64,000 nt of DNA from Flavobacterium chryseum (GCF_004362015.1 NZ_SNWW01000002.1:124001-188000), one strand, 5' to 3'. Positions 44,853 through 53,931 are shown, counted from the stretch's first letter. Translations and numbers: made by a program. Notes: generated by a model not told the origin, from the sequence alone.

Positions 44853-45872
44853 ATGGAAACAAATAATTATCAGGGAGCACTACAAAAGCCTTTACATTCA
44901 GGATTCAACGCAAAATCAACATCAGACGAAATCATTAAAGGAATTGACCTTACAGGAAAAATTGCCATTGTAACAGGCGGTCATACTGGAATTGGTCTGG
45001 AAACTACCAAACAACTATCTAACGCCGGAGCAACTGTAATTGTTGCCGCAAGAGATTTGGCTAAAGCCGAAAAAAATCTGAACGGAATTGCTAATGTCGA
45101 ATTAGAATCTTTAGATTTCATGGATCCGGATTCCATCGATGCTTTTACCTCAAATTTTTTAGCATCTGGCAGGCCTTTGCATTTACTGATCAACAATGCC
45201 GGAATAATGTGGGTGCCTTTGCGAAGAGATCATCGTGGTTACGAATCGCAATTGGTTACTAATTATTTAGGGCAATTTCAATTGACTGCTAAATTATTTC
45301 CCGCACTTAAAAAAGCCAATGGAGCCAGAGTATTAAATGTATCCTCTTATGGACATCAAATGGCGCCTTTTAATTTTGATGATCCTAATTTTCTTCACAG
45401 AGAATATGATACTTTGCAAGGTTATGGACAATCAAAAACAGCCTGTAATTTATTTGCACTTGAGTTAGACAATCGCGCAAAAGAATTCAACGTTAGAGCC
45501 TATTCCTTACATCCGGGAAGTGTTCTTGGAACTGATTTGGGAAGAGAAGAACCAATAGAATTGTTCAAACAAATAGGAACTCATGATCAGGATGGTAACT
45601 TGAAACCAGAAGTCGCAGCCTTATTAAAAACAATTCCACAAGTAGCGGCAACTACCATTTGGTGTGCAACAAGTTCAATGTTAGACAATATTGGAGGCGT
45701 TTATTGTGAAAATGCAGATATCGCCGAATTAGATCTTGGAAATATTGAACACCTATATGATGATCCTTCAACCATTCGTGGTGTACAACCTTATTCACTA
45801 GATTTTGATAATGCCAAAAGATTGTGGGATTTAAGCGAAAGAATGACTGGAATTACATTTACTATTTCTTAA
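44853..45872 (+). CDS. Short-chain dehydrogenase/reductase
   Basis: The 339-residue protein is a classical/extended SDR: cofactor motif TGGHTGIGLE (about residues 41-50), LINNAGIM, catalytic S in LNVSSYGH and YGQSKTACNLF (YxxxK). An Arg in VAARD after strand 2 suggests NADP preference. The start region carries about 25 extra residues before the Rossmann fold. It resembles the WW-domain-oxidoreductase/retinol-dehydrogenase-like SDRs, and the substrate is unknown. The AraC gene 97 bp downstream is the likely regulator. Confidence 0.9.
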   Translation: METNNYQGALQKPLHSGFNAKSTSDEIIKGIDLTGKIAIVTGGHTGIGLETTKQLSNAGATVIVAARDLAKAEKNLNGIANVELESLDFMDPDSIDAFTSNFLASGRPLHLLINNAGIMWVPLRRDHRGYESQLVTNYLGQFQLTAKLFPALKKANGARVLNVSSYGHQMAPFNFDDPNFLHREYDTLQGYGQSKTACNLFALELDNRAKEFNVRAYSLHPGSVLGTDLGREEPIELFKQIGTHDQDGNLKPEVAALLKTIPQVAATTIWCATSSMLDNIGGVYCENADIAELDLGNIEHLYDDPSTIRGVQPYSLDFDNAKRLWDLSERMTGITFTIS

Positions 45873-45969
45873 TCCGCTTTAAGTAAAAATAAAATATACC
45901 ACCAGAGAATGCTATCTTTGATTGTTTGAAAAGAGCAAATTTGGTGGTTAAAACTTATAATTTTCCAAA

Positions 45970-46782
45970 ATGGAACATGTATCAAAATATTTAACGAAAG
46001 ATATTAAACTCTCTTGTTACGAGGATAAATTCTTTAAGTCTGATTTAGTTTTTGACGATCATATGCTAATTTGGTTTATTTCCGGTGAAACAAAGATTAT
46101 TCAGGCTAATGCTAGTTTTACCTTCAAGTCAGGCGATATTTTTCTTATTCCACGAAATTTACTCGCCACAATTATCAATTATCCAAAAAATGGTCAGCCT
46201 CATAAAACAGTCGTTATGCACCTTTCGACTAAACGACTCAAACAATTTTACCAAAATATAGTTTTAGATTCTAAAAAAACTTCTGAACAAAAAATTATTA
46301 GTTATAATAATCATCCTTTATTAGAAAGTTGTCTGGCATCTCTGATTCCATATTTTGATATTGAAGGTGATTTTCCGGAAAACATCGCAACATTAAAAAT
46401 TACTGAAGCAATAAGTATTTTAAGAGAAATTGATAAAAGCATTGATAACATCTTAGCCAACTTTGATGAACCGGGCAAAATTGATTTGATTGATTTTATG
46501 CAACGTAATTTTATGTTTAATATGCCAATGGAAAAATTAGGCTATTTGACAGGACGTAGTTTATCTACTTTTAATAGAGATTTCAAAAAGTACTTTAATA
46601 CAACTCCCCAAAAATGGCTAACCAAAAAAAGACTTGAACTGGCGCATTATCAATTAGCAAAAAATAAGAAAAAACCAACCGAGATTTATTACGAAGTTGG
46701 TTTTGAAAATTTATCCCATTTCTCTTATGCCTTTAAAAAGCAATTTGGTTATTCTCCAACATATCTAACTAATGCACAGTAG
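45970..46782 (+). CDS. AraC-family transcriptional regulator
   Basis: The 270-residue protein has an N-terminal cupin-like domain (DDHMLIWFISGETKIIQANASFTFKSGDIFLIPRNL) and a C-terminal AraC domain with two HTHs (PMEKLGYLTGRSLSTFNRDFKKYF and PTEIYYEVGFENLSHFSYAFKKQFGYSP). A -7 element (TATCTTTG) lies at 45913-45920. The gene follows the SDR on the same strand and probably binds the direct repeat upstream of it. Confidence 0.92.
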   Translation: MEHVSKYLTKDIKLSCYEDKFFKSDLVFDDHMLIWFISGETKIIQANASFTFKSGDIFLIPRNLLATIINYPKNGQPHKTVVMHLSTKRLKQFYQNIVLDSKKTSEQKIISYNNHPLLESCLASLIPYFDIEGDFPENIATLKITEAISILREIDKSIDNILANFDEPGKIDLIDFMQRNFMFNMPMEKLGYLTGRSLSTFNRDFKKYFNTTPQKWLTKKRLELAHYQLAKNKKKPTEIYYEVGFENLSHFSYAFKKQFGYSPTYLTNAQ

Positions 46783-46786
46783 TAAA

Positions 46787-47554
46787 TTATTTTTTTCTTC
46801 CATAAAGTAAAATCCTTTTAAAAGAATAAATCGCCGGAAGCTTCGGAAAATTTTCTGCAATTCTTTCTTTATACGTCTTAATAAAAAGTTCTTGCTGTTC
46901 TCCTTCCAAACGTTCGATATACGGAATTAGAGCTGAACCTAAAATAAAATTATAAAGTGTTTCGTGATCATTCGCAATGATTGGATATACCTTTTGTGAA
47001 ACTTGAATATCTTCTAGACCACCATCAAAAAGTATTTCTGCATAATTATCAATACTCAAAACGGGTGAATCTCTTTTGTAATCTTTCAAATAAGATTTAA
47101 AAGGTTCTTCATCAACCAAATCCGAAAGTATTTTATTGAGTTTATTTTCTGGCTGAACAGGCATTTGTACCGCAAATTGTCCTTTTGAATTAAGCAGATC
47201 AATCAATTGCGGAAATAATTTTTCATGATTATTTGACCATTGCAAAGCAGCATTACTAAAAATTAAATCCCATTTTTCTCCTGAAGCAATTGTTTCTTCA
47301 GTTGTTGCTTTGCGGAAATGTAAATTATCCGTTTCCAAAGACTTTGATTTTTCAAGCATTTCATTTGAAGAATCCACGCCCAAAAAATTTGCTTCTTTAA
47401 ATTTATGTGCTAAAATTGCCGTTTGTTCGCCAGTACCACAACCCAAATCAATTGCTTTCATGTTTGACATCGGTTTGATAAAATCGATCAAATCATAAAA
47501 AGGCTGATAACGAATATTCTTGAATTTATTATAGATTTCTGGATTCCAAGGCAT
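46787..47554 (-). CDS. Trans-aconitate 2-methyltransferase-like methyltransferase
   Basis: From ATG 47554 the protein has 255 residues. It starts MPWNPEIYNKFKNIRYQPFYDLI, the Tam-family N-terminus, and has motif I AIDLGCGTGEQT, motif II FLGVDSSNEML and NAALQW. Tam methylates trans-aconitate, which relieves aconitase inhibition. Related enzymes act on other acids, so the substrate is only probable. A TTG two codons upstream is a weaker start. A bidirectional terminator follows. Confidence 0.82.
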   Translation of the reverse strand: MPWNPEIYNKFKNIRYQPFYDLIDFIKPMSNMKAIDLGCGTGEQTAILAHKFKEANFLGVDSSNEMLEKSKSLETDNLHFRKATTEETIASGEKWDLIFSNAALQWSNNHEKLFPQLIDLLNSKGQFAVQMPVQPENKLNKILSDLVDEEPFKSYLKDYKRDSPVLSIDNYAEILFDGGLEDIQVSQKVYPIIANDHETLYNFILGSALIPYIERLEGEQQELFIKTYKERIAENFPKLPAIYSFKRILLYGRKK

Positions 47555-47617
47555 TTGCAAATTATTTAATTGTAATTACACTAAGATACAAAATTCTTGT
47601 GAGGTTTATAAAAACTA

Positions 47618-47656
47618 AAAAAGCCTCAAATTTCAATTTTGAATTTGAGGCTTTTT
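47618..47656 (-). terminator. Terminator after ettA
   Basis: AAAAAGCCTCAAATT (47618-47632) and AATTTGAGGCTTTTT (47642-47656) form a perfect 15-bp stem with a 9-nt loop. It lies 21 bp past the ettA stop. Confidence 0.88.
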
Positions 47657-47676
47657 AAATTTTTAGAGATTAATTA

Positions 47677-49368
47677 TTATCTAATTAATTTTCTGTATTT
47701 CAATCGTTTTGGAGTTAAATCACCACCTAAACGTTTCTTTTTGTTTTCTTCGTATTCAGAGAAACCTCCTTCGAAATAATACACTTCAGAATCTCCTTCA
47801 AACGCTAAAATGTGCGTACAAATTCTGTCTAAGAACCATCTGTCGTGAGAAATAATTACAGCACAACCAGCGAAATTCTCTAAACCTTCTTCAAGTGCAC
47901 GAAGCGTATTTACGTCCAAATCATTCGTTGGCTCATCCAGTAAAAGTACATTTCCTTCTTCTTTCAATGTCATGGCTAAGTGCAAACGGTTACGTTCACC
48001 ACCAGACAACATTGATACTTTTTTATTTTGCTCGCCTCCACCAAAATTGAAACGTGACAAATAAGCTCTTGAATTTACTTGTTTTCCGCCCATCATAATT
48101 AATTCCTGACCATCAGAAAAATTCTCCCAAATCGATTTATTCGGGTCAATATTAGAGTGTGACTGATCTACATAAGCAATTTTCACCGTTTCACCAACCG
48201 AAAATTCTCCGCTATCGGTTTTTTGCTCACCCATAATCATTTTGAAAATTGTAGATTTACCAGCACCGTTTGGTCCAATAATTCCAACAATTCCCGCTTG
48301 TGGCAAAGTGAAATTTAAATTATCATATAGTAATTTTTCTCCAAAAGCTTTGGCAACATTTTTCGCTTCGATAACATTCGTACCTAAACGCGGACCATTT
48401 GGAATATAGATTTCCAGGTTTTCATCCAATTGTTTTTGGTCTTCATTTAATAATTTATCGTAATTCTGCAAACGCGCTTTTTGTTTTGTCTGACGTCCTT
48501 TCGCACCTTGACGAACCCAGTCTAACTCACGCTCTAACGTTTTTCTGCGTTTTGAAGCTACTTTTTCTTCTTGTGCCATTCTGGTCGATTTTTGGTCTAA
48601 CCAGGAAGAATAATTTCCTTTCCACGGAATACCTTCTCCTCTATCCAACTCTAAAATCCAACCTGCTACATTATCAAGGAAATATCTATCGTGCGTTACC
48701 GCAATAACAGTTCCTGCATATTGTGCTAAATGCTGCTCTAACCAAAGTACAGATTCAGCATCAAGGTGGTTGGTAGGCTCATCAAGTAACAATACATCAG
48801 GCTGTTGTAATAACAAACGACATAAAGCTACACGGCGGCGCTCTCCTCCTGAAAGGTTTTTAATTGGCGTATCACCCTCCGGCGTACGCAATGCATCCAT
48901 TGCAATTTCTAGTTTAGTATCGATTTCCCAAGCGCCAAGAGCATCAATTTTATCTTGTAAAGCAGCCTGACGATCCATCAACTTATCCATTTTATCCTGA
49001 TCTTCATAATTTTCAGGAAGACCAAATAAATCATTAATTTGATTGTACTCTTCTAAAACTGCCATAGTTTCAGCAGCTCCTTCACGAACAATTTCGATAA
49101 CGGTTTTAGAATCATCAAGAATTGGCTCTTGCTCTAAATAACCAACAGTATAACCCGGTTGAAAAACAACATCTCCCTGATAGTTTTTATCAACTCCTGC
49201 AATAATTTTTAAAAGAGAAGATTTTCCTGAACCATTAAGTCCAAGAATACCAATTTTAGCACCGTAAAAGAAGCTCAGGTAAATATTTTTAAGTACCGGC
49301 TTGTCTGCTCCCTGATAGGTTTTACTCAATTTCTGCATTGAGAAAATTACTTTCTTATCGTCTGACAT
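47677..49368 (-). CDS. ettA: Energy-dependent translational throttle protein EttA (ABC-F)
   Basis: The 563-residue protein contains two ABC ATPase domains with Walker A GLNGSGKSS and GPNGAGKST, signature LSGGERRR and LSGGERNR, and Walker B/catalytic Glu in LLLDEPTNHLD and LLLDEPTNDLD. Between and after the first domain are the arm (residues about 95-140) and the linker with KRRKTLERELDWVRQGAKGRQTK, both typical of EttA. It has no membrane domain. It binds the ribosomal E site and gates the first elongation step according to ATP/ADP. The small membrane-protein gene upstream is on the same strand. Confidence 0.95.
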   Translation of the reverse strand: MSDDKKVIFSMQKLSKTYQGADKPVLKNIYLSFFYGAKIGILGLNGSGKSSLLKIIAGVDKNYQGDVVFQPGYTVGYLEQEPILDDSKTVIEIVREGAAETMAVLEEYNQINDLFGLPENYEDQDKMDKLMDRQAALQDKIDALGAWEIDTKLEIAMDALRTPEGDTPIKNLSGGERRRVALCRLLLQQPDVLLLDEPTNHLDAESVLWLEQHLAQYAGTVIAVTHDRYFLDNVAGWILELDRGEGIPWKGNYSSWLDQKSTRMAQEEKVASKRRKTLERELDWVRQGAKGRQTKQKARLQNYDKLLNEDQKQLDENLEIYIPNGPRLGTNVIEAKNVAKAFGEKLLYDNLNFTLPQAGIVGIIGPNGAGKSTIFKMIMGEQKTDSGEFSVGETVKIAYVDQSHSNIDPNKSIWENFSDGQELIMMGGKQVNSRAYLSRFNFGGGEQNKKVSMLSGGERNRLHLAMTLKEEGNVLLLDEPTNDLDVNTLRALEEGLENFAGCAVIISHDRWFLDRICTHILAFEGDSEVYYFEGGFSEYEENKKKRLGGDLTPKRLKYRKLIR

Positions 49369-49434
49369 TATGTTTATTGTTTATTTATTATTATTTTTTA
49401 TTGATATTATTATTGCAATTGATATTGAAACAGA

Positions 49435-49617
49435 TTAAACCCTTCCTTTCAAAGCATTAAAAACCCAGGCATTTGCTAAAAACCCAACTCCTGTTGCTGC
49501 AAATCCCCATCCTGATACTTCACTATATCTAAAAGCGCCAAGACCTATAAGTAACAATCCCATAAGTACCATTATAAAAGTAGCCCATCCTAAAATGGTA
49601 TTTTTATTCATTCCCAT
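49435..49617 (-). CDS. Small CAL67264-type membrane protein (60 aa)
   Basis: The 60-residue protein begins MGMNKNTILGWATFIMVLMG and has two hydrophobic segments (about 8-27 and 35-55) around RYSEVSGWGF. It matches my recollection of the CAL67264 family, a short membrane protein conserved in Flavobacteriia next to ettA-like genes. No function is known. It lies 66 bp upstream of ettA on the same strand. Confidence 0.75.
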   Translation of the reverse strand: MGMNKNTILGWATFIMVLMGLLLIGLGAFRYSEVSGWGFAATGVGFLANAWVFNALKGRV

Positions 49618-49684
49618 AATTGTGTCATTATTATTTTTAAGTAGTAAAAATTTTCGAAAGGCAAATATCGTGAATTTTCATGGC

Positions 49685-50689
49685 TTAATTAAATATTTTG
49701 TAAAGCATTTCTTTTAACAAATCTGATTGTGGCAACGCATTTGCTCCCACTCCTTTACTTTTAACATCTACATCTCGCAAAGCTCCGACAATCTGACTCA
49801 CTTTTCGCATGGGATAATTTTTGACTGCCAAATCATATTCCTTTAAAAAATAAGGATTTACACCAATCGCTGCAGCAACGTTTTTCGGATTTTTATCCTT
49901 CAATCCGTGGTATTTTAAAAGCTGAACAAAAAATCCGAAAACTAGTCCGGTTGTCATAACCAAAGGATATTCTTTAGGATTGTGAGCAAAATTTTCTGCA
50001 ATTTTATAAGCTTTAAGCTGATCGCGTTCTCCAATAGCTTTTCTAAGTTCGAAAACATTGTAGTCTTTACTGAAACCAATATTTTCCTCAATATGTTGTG
50101 GTGTAATCATGGTTCCCTGCGGTAAAATAATCTGAAGTTTTTCAAGTTCATTATTAATTTTACTCAAATCTGTACCTAAAAATTCTACCAACATTGCATT
50201 TGCTTTGGGATCAATTGTATATTTTTTTCCAGCCAATACACGTTTGATCCAGTCACCAACCTGGTTTTCATAAAGCTTTTTACTTTCGTAAACGATTCCT
50301 TTTTGTGCTAATAATTTAGTAACTTTTTTACGTTTATCGAGTGTTTTGTATTTATAACAAAAGACTAAAACTGTCGTATCCATCGGATTATTTACATAGG
50401 ATTCTAATTTATCAATATTTCTTGATAAATCCTGCGCTTCTTTTACAATAACAACCTGTCGATCAGCCATCATTGGATATCTTTTTGCTGTTGAAACAAT
50501 ATCTTCGACAGACACATCTCTTCCGTATAAAACAGTCTGGTTAAATCCTTTCTCTTCTTCAGAAAGTATATTCTGCTCAATATATTCAGATAATTTATCA
50601 ATATAATAAGGCTCCTCGCCCATTAAAAAATAAATTGGTTTTATATTTCCCGCTTTTATATCATTAACAATTTTTACAACTTCGTCCAT
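49685..50689 (-). CDS. holA: DNA polymerase III delta subunit
   Basis: The 334-residue protein matches HolA: an N-terminal AAA+-like domain (IKPIYFLMGEEPYYIDKLSEYIE...FNQTVLYGRD...AKRYPMMADRQVVIVKEAQDL), the middle PKANAMLVEFLGTDLSKINNELEKL and a C-terminal collar (VFGFFVQLLKYHGLKDKN...). It opens the sliding clamp within the clamp loader. It is divergent from the HSDR_N protein at 50761. Confidence 0.93.
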   Translation of the reverse strand: MDEVVKIVNDIKAGNIKPIYFLMGEEPYYIDKLSEYIEQNILSEEEKGFNQTVLYGRDVSVEDIVSTAKRYPMMADRQVVIVKEAQDLSRNIDKLESYVNNPMDTTVLVFCYKYKTLDKRKKVTKLLAQKGIVYESKKLYENQVGDWIKRVLAGKKYTIDPKANAMLVEFLGTDLSKINNELEKLQIILPQGTMITPQHIEENIGFSKDYNVFELRKAIGERDQLKAYKIAENFAHNPKEYPLVMTTGLVFGFFVQLLKYHGLKDKNPKNVAAAIGVNPYFLKEYDLAVKNYPMRKVSQIVGALRDVDVKSKGVGANALPQSDLLKEMLYKIFN

Positions 50690-50700
50690 TTAAAATTTTG

Positions 50701-50723
50701 TTTCAAGTTTAAAGTTTCAAGTT
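50701..50723. repeat. Short intergenic repeat TTTCAAGTT
   Basis: TTTCAAGTT occurs at 50701-50709 and 50715-50723 with a 14-bp period. Similar TTTCAGGTT/AACCTGAAA and CTTGAAAC words recur at 53961-54007, also between genes. It is a low-complexity spacer family without known role. Confidence 0.45.
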
Positions 50724-50748
50724 GGCCCGAAACCTAAAAACTATTTTA

Positions 50749-50756
50749 TATTTTTG
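50749..50756 (+). promoter_or_regulatory. -7 element (TATTTTTG) of the 50761 gene
   Basis: An exact TAnnTTTG ends 4 bp before the ATG at 50761. TTG at 50722-50724 is 24 bp upstream, slightly long. If used, the mRNA would start at or just after the start codon region (leaderless or nearly so). Confidence 0.45.
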
Positions 50757-50760
50757 CTTT

Positions 50761-51210
50761 ATGCTTAAACTAAATTTTCCTTCCTATACTTTCCGATTCA
50801 AAAATAGCGAAAATAAAGTGTCTATTTTTGATGAAATCAGGAAAAAATTTATCATTCTTACTCCGGAAGAATGGGTTCGTCAGCATGTTGTTCATTACTT
50901 AATGAACGAAAAAAAATATCCCAAATCACTCATAAACGTCGAGAAAGTTTTAACAGTCAACGGATTACGAAAACGTTACGATGTGGTGGTTTTTAATTCA
51001 GATGGTTCTATACATATATTAGTAGAATGTAAAGCGCCCGAAGTGAAAATTTCACAGGCAACTTTTGATCAGATTGCACGTTATAATATGACAATGAAGG
51101 CACGGTTTTTGAAAGTCACAAACGGTCTGAGTCATTATTATTGTCAGATGGATTTTGAAAACGAAAAATATGAGTTTTTAAAGTCATTACCGGAATACAA
51201 AGAAATTTAA
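50761..51210 (+). CDS. Stand-alone HSDR_N-type nuclease-fold protein
   Basis: From ATG 50761 the protein has 149 residues: MLKLNFPSYTFRFKN, TPEEWVRQHVVHYL (E36/E37), and the PD-(D/E)xK core RYDVVVFNSDGS...LVECKAPE (D74, E89, K91), then the Q helix ISQATFDQIARYN. This is the N-terminal domain of type I restriction HsdR subunits without helicase. Similar one-domain proteins are common in Bacteroidota genomes beside housekeeping genes. They are probably DNA-processing enzymes, not restriction systems. The target is unknown. A glycosyltransferase gene follows at 21 bp. Confidence 0.82.
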   Translation: MLKLNFPSYTFRFKNSENKVSIFDEIRKKFIILTPEEWVRQHVVHYLMNEKKYPKSLINVEKVLTVNGLRKRYDVVVFNSDGSIHILVECKAPEVKISQATFDQIARYNMTMKARFLKVTNGLSHYYCQMDFENEKYEFLKSLPEYKEI

Positions 51211-51231
51211 TAAATTATAAAAAGAATACTT

Positions 51232-52251
51232 TTGGATAAAATATCAGTTGTCATTTTAAATTGGAACGGAATAAAATTATTAGAACAATTTTTACCATCA
51301 GTAATTCAATTTTCTGAACAAGCCACAATATATGTAGCAGATAATGCTTCAACGGATGACTCTATAAATTTTGTCAAACAAAATTTCCCTACAATCAAAA
51401 TTATCAAAAACGATGGTAATTATGGTTTTGCAAAAGGTTATAATCTTGCTCTAAAAGATGTTAATGCTGAAATTTATGCCTTAGTAAATTCAGATATTGA
51501 AGTAACCGAAAATTGGCTAAAACCCATTCTCGAAACATTTGAAACTGAAAAACATACTGCCATTATTCAGCCTAAAATTCTGGATTTTAAAAACAAAGAA
51601 TATTTTGAATACGCTGGTGCTGCCGGCGGATTTATCGATAAATATGGTTACCCATATTGTCGTGGCCGTATTTTTGAAACGGTTGAAAAAGACAATGGAC
51701 AATATGACGATTCCTGCGAATTATCCTGGGCATCAGGAGCTTGTTTTTTTATCAGAAAAGAAGTTTACGATGAATTAGGAGGTTTTGATGAAACTTTTTT
51801 TGCACATCAGGAAGAGATTGATTTATGCTGGAGAGCTCTAAATGAAGGATATATTATTAAGTACAATTCAAAATCAGTTGTTTATCATGTTGGAGGTGCA
51901 ACTTTAAACCAATCAAACCCTCAAAAAACCTACTTGAATTTTAGAAATTCATTACTAATGCTGGTCAAAAACGTACCAAAAAAAGGTTTGTTTACTATAA
52001 TTTTTTCAAGAATGGTCTTAGATGGAATTGCAGGTATCCGTTTTCTTACCCAAGGAAAATTTGGTCATACTTTTGCCGTTTTAAAGGCGCATTTCTCCTT
52101 TTATTGCATATCTTTAATTTATTTAAAGAAGCGTAAAGATTTTCAAATTAAGCAATACTATACCGTAAAAAGTATCGTTTACTTGTATTACGTAAAGAAA
52201 ATTCGGGTTTTTAAGGAAATCTTTAACACTATTCAAAATATTAAAAACTAA
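51232..52251 (+). CDS. Family 2 glycosyltransferase
   Basis: The 339-residue protein has a GT-A fold: ISVVILNWNGIKLLEQFLPS, VADNASTDDS (nucleotide-binding D), VNSDIEVTENWL (DxD-like NSD) and ACFFIRKEVYDELGGFDETFFAHQEEIDLCWR. It transfers a sugar from a nucleotide donor, likely to cell-surface polysaccharide or lipid. A C-terminal hydrophobic stretch (about 265-305) may contact membrane. The start appears to be TTG (MDKISVVILNWNG), since no ATG fits the conserved N-terminus. Confidence 0.9.
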   Translation: MDKISVVILNWNGIKLLEQFLPSVIQFSEQATIYVADNASTDDSINFVKQNFPTIKIIKNDGNYGFAKGYNLALKDVNAEIYALVNSDIEVTENWLKPILETFETEKHTAIIQPKILDFKNKEYFEYAGAAGGFIDKYGYPYCRGRIFETVEKDNGQYDDSCELSWASGACFFIRKEVYDELGGFDETFFAHQEEIDLCWRALNEGYIIKYNSKSVVYHVGGATLNQSNPQKTYLNFRNSLLMLVKNVPKKGLFTIIFSRMVLDGIAGIRFLTQGKFGHTFAVLKAHFSFYCISLIYLKKRKDFQIKQYYTVKSIVYLYYVKKIRVFKEIFNTIQNIKN

Positions 52252-52256
52252 ATTTG
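52249..52256 (+). promoter_or_regulatory. -7 element (TAAATTTG) of the OmpA gene
   Basis: An exact TAnnTTTG overlaps the glycosyltransferase stop codon, 30 bp before the OmpA ATG. Confidence 0.45.
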
Positions 52257-52285
52257 TAATCAACGTTTAATTAAATATAATACCT

Positions 52286-53119
52286 ATGAGAAAAATAGTT
52301 TTAGCACTATCAGTATTAATGGCCTTAACTTCTTGCGTTTCGAAAAAAGAATATGCAGCATTAGAAGCTAAGAACAAAGAAATTCAAGATTTATTAAACT
52401 CTTGTACAGTGAAATTAAATTCTTGTTTAGAAGAAAAAGCAGGATTAGCAGCTACAGCTGAAAGTTATAAAGCACACAATCAAGACCTTATAAATAGTTC
52501 TAAAGACTTAACAGTTTTAACTACTAAAGGTGCTGAAAATCTTGAGAAATCATTAGAAAGCTTAAAAGAAAAAGATTTAAAAATATCAAGACTTCAGGAT
52601 GCTTTAACTAAAAAAGACAGTGTAACGCTAGCTTTAGTTACAAGTTTAAAAGGAGCAGTTGGAATCAACGATCCGGATATCGAAATCAATGTTGAAAAAG
52701 GAGTTGTATTTATTTCTATCGCTGATAAACTATTATTTAAAAGTGGTAGTTATGACGTAACGGATGCAGCAAAAGGTGTTTTAGCTAAAGTTGCAAAAGT
52801 TGTAAACGACAAACCTGATTTTGAATGTATGGTTGAAGGTCACACAGATAACGTTCCTTACAAAAGCAACGGAGTTTTGTTAGACAACTGGGATTTGAGT
52901 GTTAAACGTTCTACTTCTATCGTTCGTGTATTAACAAATGATCTTGGAGTTAACCCTGCAAAATTAATTGCTGCTGGTAGAAGTTCATATATACCTTTAG
53001 TTGCAAATGATACTCCTGACAACAAAGCACGTAACAGAAGAACTCGTATCGTTGTTATGCCAAAAATCGATCAATTCTATGATATGATTGAAAAAGAAAT
53101 GAAAAAACAAGCAAAATAA
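52286..53119 (+). CDS. OmpA-family lipoprotein
   Basis: The 277-residue protein has a lipobox (MRKIVLALSVLMALTSC, C17), a long coiled coil (about 22-120) and an OmpA C-terminal peptidoglycan-binding domain (about 135-270) with the family signature MVEGHTDNVPYKSN...NWDLSVKRSTSIVRVL...ARNRRTRIVV (key D and R). It would tie the outer membrane to peptidoglycan. A perfect terminator follows. Confidence 0.93.
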   Translation: MRKIVLALSVLMALTSCVSKKEYAALEAKNKEIQDLLNSCTVKLNSCLEEKAGLAATAESYKAHNQDLINSSKDLTVLTTKGAENLEKSLESLKEKDLKISRLQDALTKKDSVTLALVTSLKGAVGINDPDIEINVEKGVVFISIADKLLFKSGSYDVTDAAKGVLAKVAKVVNDKPDFECMVEGHTDNVPYKSNGVLLDNWDLSVKRSTSIVRVLTNDLGVNPAKLIAAGRSSYIPLVANDTPDNKARNRRTRIVVMPKIDQFYDMIEKEMKKQAK

Positions 53120-53150
53120 ATCTTAGTTTTTCATAATGCTATAAAACAGA

Positions 53151-53176
53151 AAAAGCAGGTCAATTGACCTGCTTTT
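53151..53176 (+). terminator. Rho-independent terminator
   Basis: A 26-bp perfect palindrome (arms AAAAGCAGGTCAA and TTGACCTGCTTTT, 53151-53163 and 53164-53176) lies 31 bp after the OmpA gene. Confidence 0.85.
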
Positions 53177-53310
53177 ATGTATTCTTAACTTTTTTAATAA
53201 CCAATTAAATATAAATCAAGAATAGCATTATTTTTAAATTAACTAACTAAATTTTAACTATAATAAAGTTAATTAAATATTTTAAATAATTATACTATTT
53301 CAGTATTTTT

Positions 53311-53931
53311 TTACAAAATACCAATATCTCCCTTTCCTTCCCTTACAATTACTGGCTCATGCTCAGATAAATCTATTACAGTCGAGCCAATATTTTCACC
53401 ATATCCACCATCTATAACCATATCAACAAGGTTTTGCCACTTCTCAAAAATCAATTCCGGATCAGTTGTATACTCAATAACGTCATCTTCGTCACGAATA
53501 GAAGTTGAAACAATAGGATTTCCTAACTGACGAACAATTTCTAAAGCAATATTATTATCCGGCACACGAATCCCGACAGTGGTTTTCTTTTTAAACTCTT
53601 TTGGCAAATTATTATTACCAGGTAAAATAAAGGTATAAGGCCCAGGCAAAGCTCTTTTCAAAATTTTAAAAGTTGCCGTATCAATCTGACGCACATAATC
53701 TGACAAGTTGCTCAAATCATGACAAATGAAAGAGAAATTAGCTTTCTCTAATTTTACACCTTTAATTTTTGCAATTTTTTCTAAAGCGCGAGAATTGGTA
53801 ATATCACAACCCAATCCGTAAACGGTATCTGTTGGATAAATTACCAAACCTCCATTTTTTAGCAACTTCACTACTTTAGCAATAGCCGCTTCATTTGGTT
53901 TATCAGGATATATTTTTATGAACTCAGCCAT
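53311..53931 (-). CDS. L-threonylcarbamoyladenylate synthase (YrdC/YciO family)
   Basis: The 206-residue protein has the YrdC fold: GGLVIYPTDTVYGLGCDI, KIKGVKLEKANFSFIC, LPGPYTFILPG, VGIRVPDN, and ends with GSTVIDLSEHEPVIVREG. It makes threonylcarbamoyl-AMP for tRNA t6A if it is the TsaC/Sua5 member. It lacks the C-terminal Sua5 domain, and its KGVKLEKANFSF segment is closer to the YciO subgroup. The gene is minus-strand, 84 bp downstream of the helicase gene. Confidence 0.85.
   Translation of the reverse strand: MAEFIKIYPDKPNEAAIAKVVKLLKNGGLVIYPTDTVYGLGCDITNSRALEKIAKIKGVKLEKANFSFICHDLSNLSDYVRQIDTATFKILKRALPGPYTFILPGNNNLPKEFKKKTTVGIRVPDNNIALEIVRQLGNPIVSTSIRDEDDVIEYTTDPELIFEKWQNLVDMVIDGGYGENIGSTVIDLSEHEPVIVREGKGDIGIL

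Noticed and set aside
50761..51210. Type I restriction-modification system
   Set aside because: Only the HsdR N-terminal domain is present; no helicase, HsdM or HsdS genes are in the window.
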